A stretch of DNA of 64,000 nucleotides from Sphingobacterium sp. HMA12. Its GTDB lineage: Bacteria > Bacteroidota > Bacteroidia > Sphingobacteriales > Sphingobacteriaceae. Location of the stretch: NCBI RefSeq assembly GCF_002933815.1, contig NZ_BEYR01000004.1:62001-126000 (forward strand). The letters run 5' to 3'. Shown here piece by piece: positions 16,343 through 26,295 of the stretch. The notes beneath the pieces are model-generated. The model was not told the origin of the DNA. It saw only the letters and a program-made list of their open reading frames with translations, and ran no database searches. Positions within the stretch are counted from its first letter, which is position 1. Each line of letters starts with the position of its first letter. The translations under genes and the position numbers were made by a program.

Positions 16343-18664
16343 ATGAGCTCGATCATCTCCTATTTTCTGCCTATTTCTATTGTACTATCCCCTTTCCTTG
16401 CCTCCGCACAAGACGCATTGCTAAGTGGCACCATTCGTGATTCCGTGACTCAAAAACCGCTGAGCGGAGCCATTATTACCATAAAGGGCGGCATAGGCAC
16501 GACCACAAACTTACAGGGACATTATCAGATTACACTTCCCGCAGGTATTCAGCAGTTGACGGTAAGTTACATGGGCTACCGGTCGCAGATAACAACGGTC
16601 GAGTTAAGGCAGGCACTTGAAAAAAGCTTTGCGTTACAGCCTTTGACCAATCGAATGGACGAGGTTCTCGTATCCGCCAAAGAGAAGGGCGAAGCCATCG
16701 ACGACCCACAGATGAGCACGACCCATCTCACGATGAAAGATATGAAAGATGTCCCCGTCCTCTTTGGCGAGAAAGACCTGGTTAAAACCATTCAGCTGTT
16801 GCCCGGTGTACAAAGCGGTGGGGAAGGTTCGGCCAATTTTCATGTACGCGGTGGCGATGGAGGGCAGAACTTAATCTTACTTGATCAGGCTACCGTATAT
16901 AATGCTTCGCATCTGCTTGGATTTTTCTCCACCTTTAATTCCGATGCCATCAAGGATGTGCAGCTCTATAAGGGCGGAATACCGGCCCAGTTTGGCGGAA
17001 GGATATCTTCGGTATTGGACGTCTCCATGTTGGATGGCAATAAAAAACAGTTTTCCGGCGAAGGTGGGCTGGGTATCGTCGCTTCGCGGCTCAAACTTGA
17101 GGGCCCCATTGTAAAAGATAAGAGTTCGTTTTTATTCAGTGCCCGCCGTTCCTATGCCGATTCATTTTTAAAACTGGCGAAAAGTAAAGATATGGATAAG
17201 AATAGCCTGTATTTTTATGATCTGAATGCCAAGCTTAGTTTTAATCTGGGTAAGAAAACCAACTTATACCTATCGGGCTATCACGGCAAAGACAGATTAA
17301 AGTACAATGACCTATTTCACCTTTTCTGGGGAAATACCACAGCGACGGCACGGTTGAACCACCTCTTTAACGATAAAATATCGAGTAACACCTCGCTTAT
17401 CTACAGTGGATTCAATTATCAGTCCGGTGTCTCCAGCGAGCAGATTGATTTTCAGGTGGCCTCCAACATCCGGAACGTCAATGCTAAGCAGGATTTCTCC
17501 TATTATGCAAATATCAATAATACCATCCGGCTGGGTGTAAGCGCATTGGCACAGTCCATCCGGCCGGCCAATCTCTCTTCAGACAAAAATCAGTCTGTCA
17601 ATCCGACAGCCATTGAAAGCCAGCGCGGGATTGATCTCGGGGGTTATATCTCCCACGAATGGAAAGCGACCACCAATCTGTCGTTACAGTATGGTATCCA
17701 TGTCCATGATTTTATGGTCCTGGGCAGACGGACCTTCTATCAATTTGACAAAAACGGAAATCCCGTTTCGGAAAAGCGGGATAACAGCCGAATTGCCAAA
17801 CACTATGTCAATCTAGAACCACGCCTGTCTGCCAGCTTGAGGTTGGATGAACGCAGCCGCTTAAAAGCCTCGTACAACCGCATCGTCCAGAACCTGCACC
17901 AGCTGACCAATACCACCGCCAGCTTGCCCACCGATCAGTATGTGCTCAGTAGTCTCCAGATTAAACCGCAGCGCGTAGACCAGGCTGTCCTGGGCTACTT
18001 TCGTACCTCTGCGAACAAACAGTACGACTTTTCGGTCGAGGCCTATTATAAACGTCTGGGTAATCAGATTGACGTGCGCAACGGAGCCACCTTACAGGCA
18101 AATGCCTATTTTGAAGGAGAGCTGCTCTTTGGTATTGGACGGGCTTACGGCCTGGAGGGGTACCTGCGCAAGAACAGCGGCCGTCTTAAAGGCTGGATCA
18201 GCTATACCCTTTCCAAAAGCCGGCGTAAATTTAACGGAATCAATGCCGGAAACTGGTTCAATGCACGGCAGGACCGTACGCACGACCTCGCGGTTGTGGC
18301 CAATTATGCCCTTTCGGACAGCTGGACACTCAGCGGAACATTTGTATTCAATACCGGAAATGCCGTTACCTTTCCAAGCGGAAAATACCTTGTCAACGGC
18401 AAATCCATGTTCTACTATACCGAGCGGAACGGTTACCGCATGCCTGATTATCACCGTCTGGACCTGTCAGCGACTTACGACCCCAATAAAAACGGTAAAC
18501 GCTTTCATTCGAGCTGGACAATTGGCCTATACAATGCCTACAACCGCAAAAATGCTTACACTATTGACTTTCGGGAAAACAAGGCCAACCCCAATCTGAC
18601 CGAAGCTTACAAAATTGTTTTATTCGGAATTATTCCTTCCGTCACCTGGAACTTTAAATTTTAG
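16343..18664 (+). CDS. TonB-dependent outer-membrane receptor with carboxypeptidase-like N-domain
   Basis: A 773-residue receptor. After the signal peptide (cleavage near ASAQ) comes a carboxypeptidase-regulatory-like domain (SGTIRDSVTQKPLSGAIITIKG, YMGYRS), then a plug domain (LVKTIQLLPGVQSGGEGSANFHVRGGDGGQNLILLD) and a beta barrel ending in SVTWNFKF. This is the receptor type found beside DUF4249 lipoproteins rather than a SusC, since it is shorter and lacks a SusD partner. The DUF4249 gene begins 5 bp after its stop. Substrate unknown. Confidence 0.88.
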   Translation: MSSIISYFLPISIVLSPFLASAQDALLSGTIRDSVTQKPLSGAIITIKGGIGTTTNLQGHYQITLPAGIQQLTVSYMGYRSQITTVELRQALEKSFALQPLTNRMDEVLVSAKEKGEAIDDPQMSTTHLTMKDMKDVPVLFGEKDLVKTIQLLPGVQSGGEGSANFHVRGGDGGQNLILLDQATVYNASHLLGFFSTFNSDAIKDVQLYKGGIPAQFGGRISSVLDVSMLDGNKKQFSGEGGLGIVASRLKLEGPIVKDKSSFLFSARRSYADSFLKLAKSKDMDKNSLYFYDLNAKLSFNLGKKTNLYLSGYHGKDRLKYNDLFHLFWGNTTATARLNHLFNDKISSNTSLIYSGFNYQSGVSSEQIDFQVASNIRNVNAKQDFSYYANINNTIRLGVSALAQSIRPANLSSDKNQSVNPTAIESQRGIDLGGYISHEWKATTNLSLQYGIHVHDFMVLGRRTFYQFDKNGNPVSEKRDNSRIAKHYVNLEPRLSASLRLDERSRLKASYNRIVQNLHQLTNTTASLPTDQYVLSSLQIKPQRVDQAVLGYFRTSANKQYDFSVEAYYKRLGNQIDVRNGATLQANAYFEGELLFGIGRAYGLEGYLRKNSGRLKGWISYTLSKSRRKFNGINAGNWFNARQDRTHDLAVVANYALSDSWTLSGTFVFNTGNAVTFPSGKYLVNGKSMFYYTERNGYRMPDYHRLDLSATYDPNKNGKRFHSSWTIGLYNAYNRKNAYTIDFRENKANPNLTEAYKIVLFGIIPSVTWNFKF

Positions 18665-18669
18665 ACCCC

Positions 18670-19452
18670 ATGAATGCTAAACGATCTTTTATCCTGTCCG
18701 GTCTGTTGCTGCTGATTTCTTCCTGTGAGGAAAAAATGGATCTTGCTCTCAATAAGGCTGCAGCCCGCGTTGTTATCGATGCTCAGCTGTCCGATGCCGG
18801 TTCAGTCCAGCGGATACGCCTTTCACGATCCGTCGGATTTGACGATCCCATCAATACTTCCGGGATCAAAGGAGCAACGGTATCGGTCAAAGACAATGAA
18901 AATAGGAACTACTCTTTTCAATATGAGAAAGACGGCAATTATATCCACCGCAACTTTAAACCCCTTGCCGGCCGAACCTATACGTTGCATGTTGACGTCC
19001 AAAAGCAGCAATATAGCGCTACCTGCCAGATGCCCGCCTATGTTGCCGTGGAATCAACCAATATTTCCGAAAAGAATCTTGCTGGAGAAAATTATTTTTT
19101 TGCAGCACTGACCTTTAAAGATCCGGCTAAAATTTCCAATTATTATATCTATACCCTCTCCACCAATGGTGGCCCCTTTCGTTTTGCCCGAGCAGAGTCT
19201 GACCAATTTAACGACGGGCTCAAGGTAACCCATTATATAACCGACCAGGAGAAAGACCTATCCCGTGGCGACACAATTACTGTACGCCGCTATTGTGTGG
19301 ACCAGAAAACCTATCAATATTGGAACGAATACCAAAGCAACAACCTCAGCAATGCCGCACCAAGCAATCCGAAATCCAATATCTCCAACAACGCATTGGG
19401 CTATTTCTCGGTTGCGGCAGCAAAGGAATATCAACTACAGATCGGACAATAA
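18670..19452 (+). CDS. DUF4249-type lipoprotein, partner of the TonB receptor
   Basis: A 260-residue lipoprotein with lipobox ISSC (Cys about residue 19). It resembles the DUF4249 family: AARVVIDAQLSDAGSVQRIRLSRS near the N-terminus, then SGIKGATVSVKDN and LAGRTYTLHVDV. Its gene is 5 bp after the receptor gene, as expected of an uptake pair in which the lipoprotein caps or assists the receptor. It is somewhat shorter than many members of the family. It ends 25 bp before a convergent gene and no terminator is evident between them. Confidence 0.78.
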   Translation: MNAKRSFILSGLLLLISSCEEKMDLALNKAAARVVIDAQLSDAGSVQRIRLSRSVGFDDPINTSGIKGATVSVKDNENRNYSFQYEKDGNYIHRNFKPLAGRTYTLHVDVQKQQYSATCQMPAYVAVESTNISEKNLAGENYFFAALTFKDPAKISNYYIYTLSTNGGPFRFARAESDQFNDGLKVTHYITDQEKDLSRGDTITVRRYCVDQKTYQYWNEYQSNNLSNAAPSNPKSNISNNALGYFSVAAAKEYQLQIGQ

Positions 19453-19477
19453 CCAGGGCCCCCATCGCATGCACAAA

Positions 19478-20548
19478 TTATTCACGATTGTCACTCTCCT
19501 CCTCACGCCCCTCGGCGATCAGTTCGTTGACTTCACTCATTTCTCCCTTTTCAAGGTCTTTGATATCCTCCGCCTGCTCATCCGAATAGCGATCTATAAA
19601 GAAGGTACAGCCCATAGGGAAGTGATCAGAACCTACGGAGGGATAAATAAACAGTTTGTCTATAAATACATTCGGGCTATGGAATAGCAAATCCAGCGGC
19701 ACCCTGAAAAACCAATAATTGGCATGAAAGGTCGATAAGATGCCACGTCCGATCCGCGCATCGATCAGCTTGCTTGTTTTTTTAAACAGGACCGAGGACC
19801 GTGCCCAGGCCACATTGTTAAAATCACCCGTCACCACTACCGGCATTTTATAATCGCGCACCTTTTTTGCTACACTGAGCAGATCACCATCCCGTTCTTT
19901 GGAATTTTCTTCCTCCGTAGGACTTGGAGGCGGTGGATGCACCGCAAAAAATATAAAACGGTGACCGTCTTGTGTCTCCAATTCAGCCTCGATACTCGGA
20001 ATGTCATCAGCGACAAAGTAATGTACCTGACTTTTATTGACCTTGAGCTTGGTGTAAAAATGCATGCCGTAGGTATTATCCAAGGTCACTTTGACCACAT
20101 TTGGATAGTCTGATTCCAATTCACGCAAGGCATTTTCCCAAACCGCATCGCTTTCCATTGTCAAAAAAATCTGCGGCTGCTCTTTCCGAATTAGATCTAT
20201 AAAACGGTCGTGCTCTTTATTGAACTGCAAGACATTACAGGATATAATTTTAATGCTATCCGAGGCATCTTTCCCCTTTTCATATTTTTCTTTACGCCAA
20301 AATTTGGTATATCGTACCAGGATAAATACATGATAGCCAATCAATAGTGCCTGAACGATCTGTATACTCCATATCCAGGGAGCATCCACAACAAGGTAAA
20401 AGCCCCAGGCCAGCAATGGCACCTGAAAGACCAGCAGCTGCAGCTTCACAAACTCAGCCACACGAAACACCCAATGCTGGCAACGGATAAAAGGCAGCAG
20501 ACTCAGGATAATCAAGAGCCCCGATAAAACAAAAAATAAAATCTGCAT
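19478..20548 (-). CDS. Membrane protein with endonuclease/exonuclease/phosphatase domain
   Basis: A 356-residue protein. Three hydrophobic helices fill the first ~80 residues. An EEP-fold catalytic domain follows with its usual motifs: ISCNVLQFN (metal-site Asn), FLTMESD (Glu), GDFNNVAW (Asp/Asn) and VGSDHFP (catalytic Asp-His) near residue 310. The family includes DNases and phosphoesterases; the membrane form is common in Bacteroidota and its substrate is not known. The C-terminal ~35 residues are highly acidic (SDEQAEDIKDLEKGEMSEV). It lies 91 bp downstream of the MscS gene, on the same strand. Confidence 0.82.
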   Translation of the reverse strand: MQILFFVLSGLLIILSLLPFIRCQHWVFRVAEFVKLQLLVFQVPLLAWGFYLVVDAPWIWSIQIVQALLIGYHVFILVRYTKFWRKEKYEKGKDASDSIKIISCNVLQFNKEHDRFIDLIRKEQPQIFLTMESDAVWENALRELESDYPNVVKVTLDNTYGMHFYTKLKVNKSQVHYFVADDIPSIEAELETQDGHRFIFFAVHPPPPSPTEEENSKERDGDLLSVAKKVRDYKMPVVVTGDFNNVAWARSSVLFKKTSKLIDARIGRGILSTFHANYWFFRVPLDLLFHSPNVFIDKLFIYPSVGSDHFPMGCTFFIDRYSDEQAEDIKDLEKGEMSEVNELIAEGREEESDNRE

Positions 20549-20639
20549 ATTGCTTTCAAAATTACCTCACAAAGATATGGCTTGAACAAGACATTTCCGT
20601 ATCCAATCACTGACTGGCAGGAAGATCCCTTACAAAGGA

Positions 20640-21719
20640 TTACACTTTAATTTCTTTCTCGGTGTAATCGACACGTGTTTTGGACAGGGCATCCGGAAAA
20701 TTGACCCTGATATAGTCGATCATCTGTTCACGTATGTAACAGCGCAGGTCAAAGGCCTGCCCCGAATTACGGCAACTCATCAGGCAGCGTATCTCCATGG
20801 TCTGCTCCCTAAAATCGGTCACCTGCAAGACATTCACTTGACCATCCCATAAGGGGTGCCCGGTAAGCAAGGCTGTCAACTTCTCCCGCAACTGCTGCAC
20901 GGGGATGGTGAAGTCGGTGTATATAAAAACTGTTCCCAATATCTCGGCTGTAGTCCGCGTCCAGTTCTGAAAAGGTTTCTCGATAAAATAGGTGATCGGC
21001 AGTACCAGACGACGTTTGTCCCAAATATTGACCACCACATACGTGAGGTTGATTTCCTCGACCTTTCCCCATTCCCCTTCTACGACCAGCACATCATCCA
21101 TTCGTATCGGCTGTGTAAATGCGATCTGAAACCCCGCCAGCAGATTCCCCAGCGACTTCTGTGCCGCAAAGCCAATGATAATACCTCCGACCCCCACACC
21201 GGTCAGCAATCCGGCACCGATCTTTTGCATGCTTTCGAAACTTAATAATACAATCGCCAGCGCGACCACAATTATAATGGTCACCACCACCTTTCGGATA
21301 AAGACGATCTGCGTCCGTACCTTCCTTTCGCGGAGGTTATTTTCCTTGTTGACATCAAAGCGATGGTAAAGATAATCTTCAAATACCTTGATGGCCTGAA
21401 TAAGGGCCATGGCGAAAAAAAACACCAGTAGAATCTCATTGATCTTGGCCACCACCTGTAATGTCGTGGGATTAAAATGCGCAAAAGGCAGCAAGCTATT
21501 GAAAACCACTAAGGGGATAAACACGCTTAATATTCTGTTAAACCTGCGGGTAAAAGAGCGAAATAGCGAATAAGAAGACTGCTCGATCGCCTGTTTGCGC
21601 AACAGCGGTATAAACAGCATCTTGATCAGGATACCGATCAGGAATGAAAATAAAATTAATGCCATATTCCACAGCCATGCAGGCCAGGCCTGTGAAAGTT
21701 GGATTAAAGCTTCGGTCAT
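20640..21719 (-). CDS. MscS-family mechanosensitive channel
   Basis: A 359-residue small-conductance channel. Four hydrophobic helices come first (residues about 15-40, 60-85, 90-115, 135-160). The pore helix and the beta domain follow, with the signature GVGGIIIGFAAQKSLGNLLAGFQIAFTQPIRMDDVLVVEGEWGKVEEINLTYVV (given here in full as the MscS core near residues 178-230 only in outline: GFAAQKSLGNLLAG and RMDDVLVVEGEWGKV). It opens on membrane tension to release solutes. Confidence 0.9.
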   Translation of the reverse strand: MTEALIQLSQAWPAWLWNMALILFSFLIGILIKMLFIPLLRKQAIEQSSYSLFRSFTRRFNRILSVFIPLVVFNSLLPFAHFNPTTLQVVAKINEILLVFFFAMALIQAIKVFEDYLYHRFDVNKENNLRERKVRTQIVFIRKVVVTIIIVVALAIVLLSFESMQKIGAGLLTGVGVGGIIIGFAAQKSLGNLLAGFQIAFTQPIRMDDVLVVEGEWGKVEEINLTYVVVNIWDKRRLVLPITYFIEKPFQNWTRTTAEILGTVFIYTDFTIPVQQLREKLTALLTGHPLWDGQVNVLQVTDFREQTMEIRCLMSCRNSGQAFDLRCYIREQMIDYIRVNFPDALSKTRVDYTEKEIKV

Positions 21720-22026
21720 AACGTTACAATTTTCTAGGGTTCAACATCTACGTATTAGTATAACTATTGGGGGGCTCGAACGTTTACTTTATTTTGAGAA
21801 AATGAGCAGTTCCAACCGTAAAGGGATTGATTCAGCACATAAAATTTAAGACAACAAAGACCTTTGGTATATTTTTTGAAACAAAGCAGTCTATTGCAAT
21901 CAACAGGAAATGGAGGTACATAGTGGGATGCTGTATACTATAAAATAGACAAATCCGTTTTATACAGATGAAACAAAAAAATAAAACTATCCAAAAAGAA
22001 TTAAACCAAACACACACATAAAAACT
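21720..22026. other. Intergenic region upstream of gldL
   Basis: A 307-bp AT-rich region between divergent genes. No gene, no strong hairpin, and no exact TAnnTTTG element seen; the gldL promoter is not identified. Notably no gldK-like sequence is present here, although gldK normally precedes gldL. Confidence 0.45.
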
Positions 22027-22839
22027 ATGAGCAAGAAAAAAGACAATTCAAGATGGCTGAATGTGGCCATATCCTGGGGCGCGAGTATCGTCATCATCGG
22101 GGTACTGTTCAAGATCCTCCACATCGGCGGCAGCACGGCCAACTATATGATCGGTATCGGACTCGGTGTGGAAGCCCTCCTTTTCTTTCTGATGGGTTTC
22201 AATCCGCCGGCACCAGAACCAGACTGGAGCCGCGTCTATCCTGAACTGGATGATAATTTCAACGGTGAGCTGCCTGTTCGCGGCAAAGCAGCCGTAGCAC
22301 AGCCCGCAGGCCCATCAGCGACAGCCGCATTGGATAAAATGTTTGCGGACGCCAATATTGAGCCGGCAAGTATTGAAAACCTGGGCCGTGGATTACGTGA
22401 CTTCAGCGAGAAGGTATCGGCCATCAACAAACTGTCTGACGTTTCGCTGGCAACAGAAGAATTTACACAGAAACTGCGTACGGCAACGTCAAAATTTGAT
22501 CACCTGAGCTCAGCTTTTGAAAAAGCTTCGGAAAACCTCGTAGCGATGTCAAACACCTCCGGTGATACGGCAAATTACCACGACCAGGTGAAAAACCTGA
22601 CAACCAATCTCGGTCAGCTCAATGCCATGTATGAGCGTGAACTACGCGACTCGGCATCTCACCTGCAGTCCATGAATAAGTTTTATGAGAACTTAAGCTA
22701 TACCATGCAAAACTTCAACGAATCATTGGATGACTCCAAAGCATTTAAAGAAGAAGTGGGCAAGCTGGCGAAAAATCTGAATGCATTAAATGCCATTTAC
22801 GGTAATATGCTCAGTGCCATGAACCAGCCACGTGTATAA
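22027..22839 (+). CDS. gldL: Type IX secretion motor protein GldL
   Basis: GldL is the inner-membrane half of the proton-driven motor of type IX secretion and gliding. The 270-residue protein begins with two transmembrane helices (WLNVAISWGASIVIIGVLFKI and a second near 40-57) and continues as a cytoplasmic, coiled-coil-rich tail. The charged and polar residues K29, H32 and E49 lie in the helices, where the F. johnsoniae protein has functional ones. It is followed 30 bp later by gldM. The usual upstream partner gldK is absent here and lies 34 kb away, beside gldN. Confidence 0.92.
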   Translation: MSKKKDNSRWLNVAISWGASIVIIGVLFKILHIGGSTANYMIGIGLGVEALLFFLMGFNPPAPEPDWSRVYPELDDNFNGELPVRGKAAVAQPAGPSATAALDKMFADANIEPASIENLGRGLRDFSEKVSAINKLSDVSLATEEFTQKLRTATSKFDHLSSAFEKASENLVAMSNTSGDTANYHDQVKNLTTNLGQLNAMYERELRDSASHLQSMNKFYENLSYTMQNFNESLDDSKAFKEEVGKLAKNLNALNAIYGNMLSAMNQPRV

Positions 22840-22869
22840 TTTATCCTTGTATTACTTAAATTAGAAAAA

Positions 22870-24405
22870 ATGGCATTAGGAAGAGAAACGCCAAGACAGC
22901 GGATGATCGGCATCCTCTATCTGGTCTTGCTTGCTTTACTGGCACTCAATGTACCGGATTCAATCTTGGATGCATTCAAAAATATCAACAACAGTCTCGA
23001 AGCATCCAAGTCAAATGTCAACACAGCTGTACAACAGCTATTCGCTGCATTTGAAAACACCAAATTAAAGGAGGAACCCGCAAGGGCCAAACCTATTTAC
23101 GATAAAGCGAAAAAAGCTCAGGCCATTATTGGCGAGCTCGATAAATACATTCTGTCCCTAAAAGAAGAATTTGTCAAACAGGGCGGCGGTTACGATGAGG
23201 AAAAGGGAGACCTGGTCAAACGGGAAAATGAAGATATCTCCCCCAATCTGATGATCAATGAGAAAAAAGGAACGGTTCTTAAGGACAAAATTAATGAAAC
23301 CCGTTCCAAGTTATTGGCATTACTAACACCCGAAGAGCAAAAAATGGTTTCCTTTTCCCTTGAAGCCAAGAATCCGGAGAAGTCCGTGAATGGCAAAAAA
23401 TCCTGGGAAGAGATCAATTTCGGCAGTGGCACGCCATTGACCGCAGCCATGACGATCCTAACAAAGATCCAAACCGATGCACAAAATGCCGAGTCGGATG
23501 TGGTGAAGATCATTCTGGGCAAAATGGATCAGGCCGTGGTCAATCTGGACAAGTTTGCTGCAGTAGCCGTTGCGCCCACGTCTTACTTGGTACAGGGACA
23601 ACCCTACAAAGCAGAAGTCTTTTTAACCGCATCTGATTCTAAGTCCCAGCCGGCGATCTCTGTCAATGGTTCAGCATTACAGATTGTGGACGGTAAAGGC
23701 GTATATTCCGTACCGACAAACCGGGAAGGTATTTTTAGCTGGACGGGGGTGATTAAAGTCAAACAAACGGATGGATCCTTTAAGGAGTATCGCACACCTC
23801 AGCAGACCTATCAGGTAGCCCGTCCTTCGGCCGTGGTCTCACCGGATAAAATGAATGTCCTGTATATCGGGGTCAATAATCCGATTTCCGTTTCTGCGCC
23901 CGGCACACCTACGGATAAAGTGCGGGTAAGCATGAGCGGCGGTAGCATATCCAGCGCCGGTGGCGGCAAATATAATGTCCGGGTGAGTTCGCCGGGCACG
24001 GCACATATCTCTGTATCCGCAGAAGTTGCTCCGGGTAAAACACAGACCTTGAGTTCAACGGAATTCCGCGTCAAAAGAATCCCGGATCCGATTGCCAAAT
24101 TTGCCGGCAAAACAGGCGGATCCATGGCGACAGTAGCACTGAAGGCACAAAATGCACTATTTGCGAAACTGGATAACTTTGACTTTGACGCGACCTTTAA
24201 AGTGACTAAGTTTACGATGATTATCGCCAAACCCCGTGCAGACGCCATCGTGCTGTCCACCTCGGGCGGTCAGTTAAGCTCAAGCATGTCATCGGCATTA
24301 AATGGCATTGTGCCGGGTACACGCGTGATCTTCGACAATATTGTTGCTGTCGGTCCGGACGGGACGTCCAGACAGCTCAATGCCGTCGCATTAACAGCAA
24401 ACTAG
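22870..24405 (+). CDS. gldM: Type IX secretion motor protein GldM
   Basis: GldM spans the inner membrane once and reaches through the periplasm as a dimer that couples the GldL motor to the outer-membrane ring of GldK and GldN. The 511 residues show the family start MALGRETPRQRMIGILYLVLLALLALNVP (outline: R9 and the helix at about 12-30), then helical and beta domains D1-D4. The end is natural and a strong terminator follows, so gldN is not in this operon. Its length is normal for the family. Confidence 0.93.
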   Translation: MALGRETPRQRMIGILYLVLLALLALNVPDSILDAFKNINNSLEASKSNVNTAVQQLFAAFENTKLKEEPARAKPIYDKAKKAQAIIGELDKYILSLKEEFVKQGGGYDEEKGDLVKRENEDISPNLMINEKKGTVLKDKINETRSKLLALLTPEEQKMVSFSLEAKNPEKSVNGKKSWEEINFGSGTPLTAAMTILTKIQTDAQNAESDVVKIILGKMDQAVVNLDKFAAVAVAPTSYLVQGQPYKAEVFLTASDSKSQPAISVNGSALQIVDGKGVYSVPTNREGIFSWTGVIKVKQTDGSFKEYRTPQQTYQVARPSAVVSPDKMNVLYIGVNNPISVSAPGTPTDKVRVSMSGGSISSAGGGKYNVRVSSPGTAHISVSAEVAPGKTQTLSSTEFRVKRIPDPIAKFAGKTGGSMATVALKAQNALFAKLDNFDFDATFKVTKFTMIIAKPRADAIVLSTSGGQLSSSMSSALNGIVPGTRVIFDNIVAVGPDGTSRQLNAVALTAN

Positions 24406-24433
24406 CAAAATCACCCCTACATTTATATATGAG

Positions 24434-24463
24434 GCCTTCTCCTTTATTGGAGAAGGCTTTTTT
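24434..24463 (+). terminator. Terminator of the gldLM operon
   Basis: A perfect 9-bp stem (GCCTTCTCC and GGAGAAGGC, loop TTTATT) with a run of T directly after, 28 bp past the gldM stop. It shows that the operon ends at gldM. Confidence 0.93.
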
Positions 24464-24658
24464 ACTTCTTTATAGTTGATCTTTTGGTCATCAGCCGAAA
24501 TTTGGCTCGAAAGTAAAATAGAATCAATGCATTGTCGCAGATTTCAAGAAAAATTTTATCTTTATATTAATAACCATTTTATTTTACTGTGTACCAGGCC
24601 ACATTCAAGTAGGATGGTACTGCTACAAAAAAGCTTTCTAAAGCACCAGGAGGTTAAT

Positions 24659-25828
24659 TTGAAACAAAAACAAGAAGATATTATTGCTTATGCACTTTCG
24701 AAAGTGCATGAATTTCAGCGCCAACACGGCAGAACCCCAATTCGCCGGGAAATGGAGAACATCAATACAATTGCCCGCCGGCATTTTGGCTCCTGGAATA
24801 ACTTTATTCTTGCGGCGGGATTAAAGCCTAATATAAACAAGTCCAAAGAAGAAATTACAGCTGAGCTACTGACATTGGTAAACGACTTTTATAAAATTAA
24901 CGGGCGGATTCCAATGCGCAGGGAATTTTCTGCAAAATCAACCAGTATCAATAAATATTTTGGATCCTGGAACAAGTTTATTGCCGCAGCCGGGTTTGCC
25001 CCCAATGACCGCAGAATTTCTTCCATCGGAAAACTAAAAAATTCATTGGTCAAATTTTACCTTAAACATGGACGCTCACCCAGCATATCAGATTGCACCA
25101 AAAAGAATGGGCTCTATAATTCATTATCCTATTACAGACATTTTAACGTCGACAGCTGGGCTGATGTACTGGAGTACGCCAAGTTAAAACCTCACTTTCG
25201 AATTACAACGATGACGGAAGCTGAAGCCAAGGAGAAAGTGATCAAGCTAATCAAAAAGCACCGTATCAAACATTATAAAGACTACAAACGGTTAAAGCCC
25301 GAAAATTATCCCTCGGTTTGGTACCTGAAAGAAAAATTTGGCTGGAATAACTTATGTTATCTCGCCGGAACTAAAATACCCGTTACCAAGTTTAGTATCA
25401 GAGATTATTACCTCAGCTTAGCCAAGGAACTCGGTAGAACACCAACCACCAAAGAGTTGGAAGCCAAAATGGGCGTCACTGCCGGGGCGATGGTCTGGAA
25501 AACCGGCCAGCGCTTAAATCGTTTGATCGAATCTTTCGGCCAAAAGCCTGCTTTTAGTACGCGTGAGCGTTGCAAGCTCAGCAAAAAGCAGCTTGCGGAA
25601 CGCTATAAATCCAAAAGCATCGAACATGGTTATCCAAACGGAATGCCGCGCAGCAAGCTGATGGAGCTGACCGGTTACTCCAGGGATGTATATGAATTTC
25701 GTTTTTTTTCGATGAATGGGCTGCGGCTTGTCTGTGGATTCAAACTGCTCCAAACCGGCAGTAAGCGGTACACCGAAGAGGAACTGCGTAATATATTGAA
25801 GAAGCCGCGTTACGCCAAAAGAAATTAA
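24659..25828 (+). CDS. Protein of six homing-endonuclease-associated repeats, no nuclease
   Basis: A protein of 389 residues made almost only of about six repeats of 50-60 residues like the HNH/homing-endonuclease-associated repeat. Examples are HGRTPIRREM...HFGSWNNFILAAG, NGRIPMRREF...YFGSWNKFIAAAG and LGRTPTTKEL...LNRLIESFG; repeats 3, 4 and 6 are degenerate. Each should form a helix-turn-helix DNA-binding unit. No HNH, GIY-YIG or LAGLIDADG catalytic motif is visible. The frame is open from 24476, but AGGAGG at 24648-24653 sits 5 bp before an in-frame TTG at 24659 that starts just before repeat 1, so I choose that TTG. Possibly a multi-site DNA-binding regulator. Confidence 0.72.
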   Translation: MKQKQEDIIAYALSKVHEFQRQHGRTPIRREMENINTIARRHFGSWNNFILAAGLKPNINKSKEEITAELLTLVNDFYKINGRIPMRREFSAKSTSINKYFGSWNKFIAAAGFAPNDRRISSIGKLKNSLVKFYLKHGRSPSISDCTKKNGLYNSLSYYRHFNVDSWADVLEYAKLKPHFRITTMTEAEAKEKVIKLIKKHRIKHYKDYKRLKPENYPSVWYLKEKFGWNNLCYLAGTKIPVTKFSIRDYYLSLAKELGRTPTTKELEAKMGVTAGAMVWKTGQRLNRLIESFGQKPAFSTRERCKLSKKQLAERYKSKSIEHGYPNGMPRSKLMELTGYSRDVYEFRFFSMNGLRLVCGFKLLQTGSKRYTEEELRNILKKPRYAKRN

Positions 25829-25840
25829 TTGAGGCGATGA

Positions 25841-25880
25841 CCAAAAAAGAAAGAGCCATTCCCCTATGGCAATGGCTCAA
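25841..25880 (-). terminator. Terminator of the small lipoprotein gene
   Basis: An 8-bp stem (GAGCCATT at 25853-25860 and AATGGCTC at 25871-25878). On the minus strand it is followed by a T-rich tract, just downstream of the lipoprotein stop at 25900. Confidence 0.7.
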
Positions 25881-25899
25881 AAAATTCAATAAATTGCTG

Positions 25900-26295
25900 T
25901 TATTTACGCTGGCAATCGGCTGTCCACACTTTGTCATCTTTGGTGTAACCGATTGTTAATTTACCAGCATCAATACGGATCACTCCGGTACCGGCCGAGC
26001 CTATATTGATCAGCACGTTATCCTTCTCCTCAAAATCAACGCCATTGAGATTAGGAATACCATTGCCAAAAGCAAAATTATAGGTATTGCCAGTTTTCGT
26101 TACTGTAATACTTCCGTCGGCAGAAGGTACATCTTTACTATTATCCTTTAGATCGTCAAACGCAATCTTTCCTTCGTATTTGCCGATAAAAAGATTGTTG
26201 TCTGCCGGATCATCATCTTTGCTGCATGAAGTGAAACTGATTACTGCTGTCAAGATAAGCATCCCTAGTCCCAATGTTTGAATAAATTTTCTCAT
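25900..26295 (-). CDS. Small lipoprotein, unknown function
   Basis: A lipoprotein of 131 residues if it starts at the ATG at 26295 (MRKFIQTLGLGMLILTAVISFTSC), which gives a normal signal peptide and lipobox FTSC. The frame is open 14 codons further upstream. The mature domain (~105 residues) is beta-rich, with GKYEGKIAFDD near its start and NVLINIGSAGTGVIRIDAGKL later, similar in feel to lipocalin-like or DUF4923-type small lipoproteins, but I cannot name the family. It stands alone, with a terminator. Confidence 0.6.
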   Translation of the reverse strand: MRKFIQTLGLGMLILTAVISFTSCSKDDDPADNNLFIGKYEGKIAFDDLKDNSKDVPSADGSITVTKTGNTYNFAFGNGIPNLNGVDFEEKDNVLINIGSAGTGVIRIDAGKLTIGYTKDDKVWTADCQRK

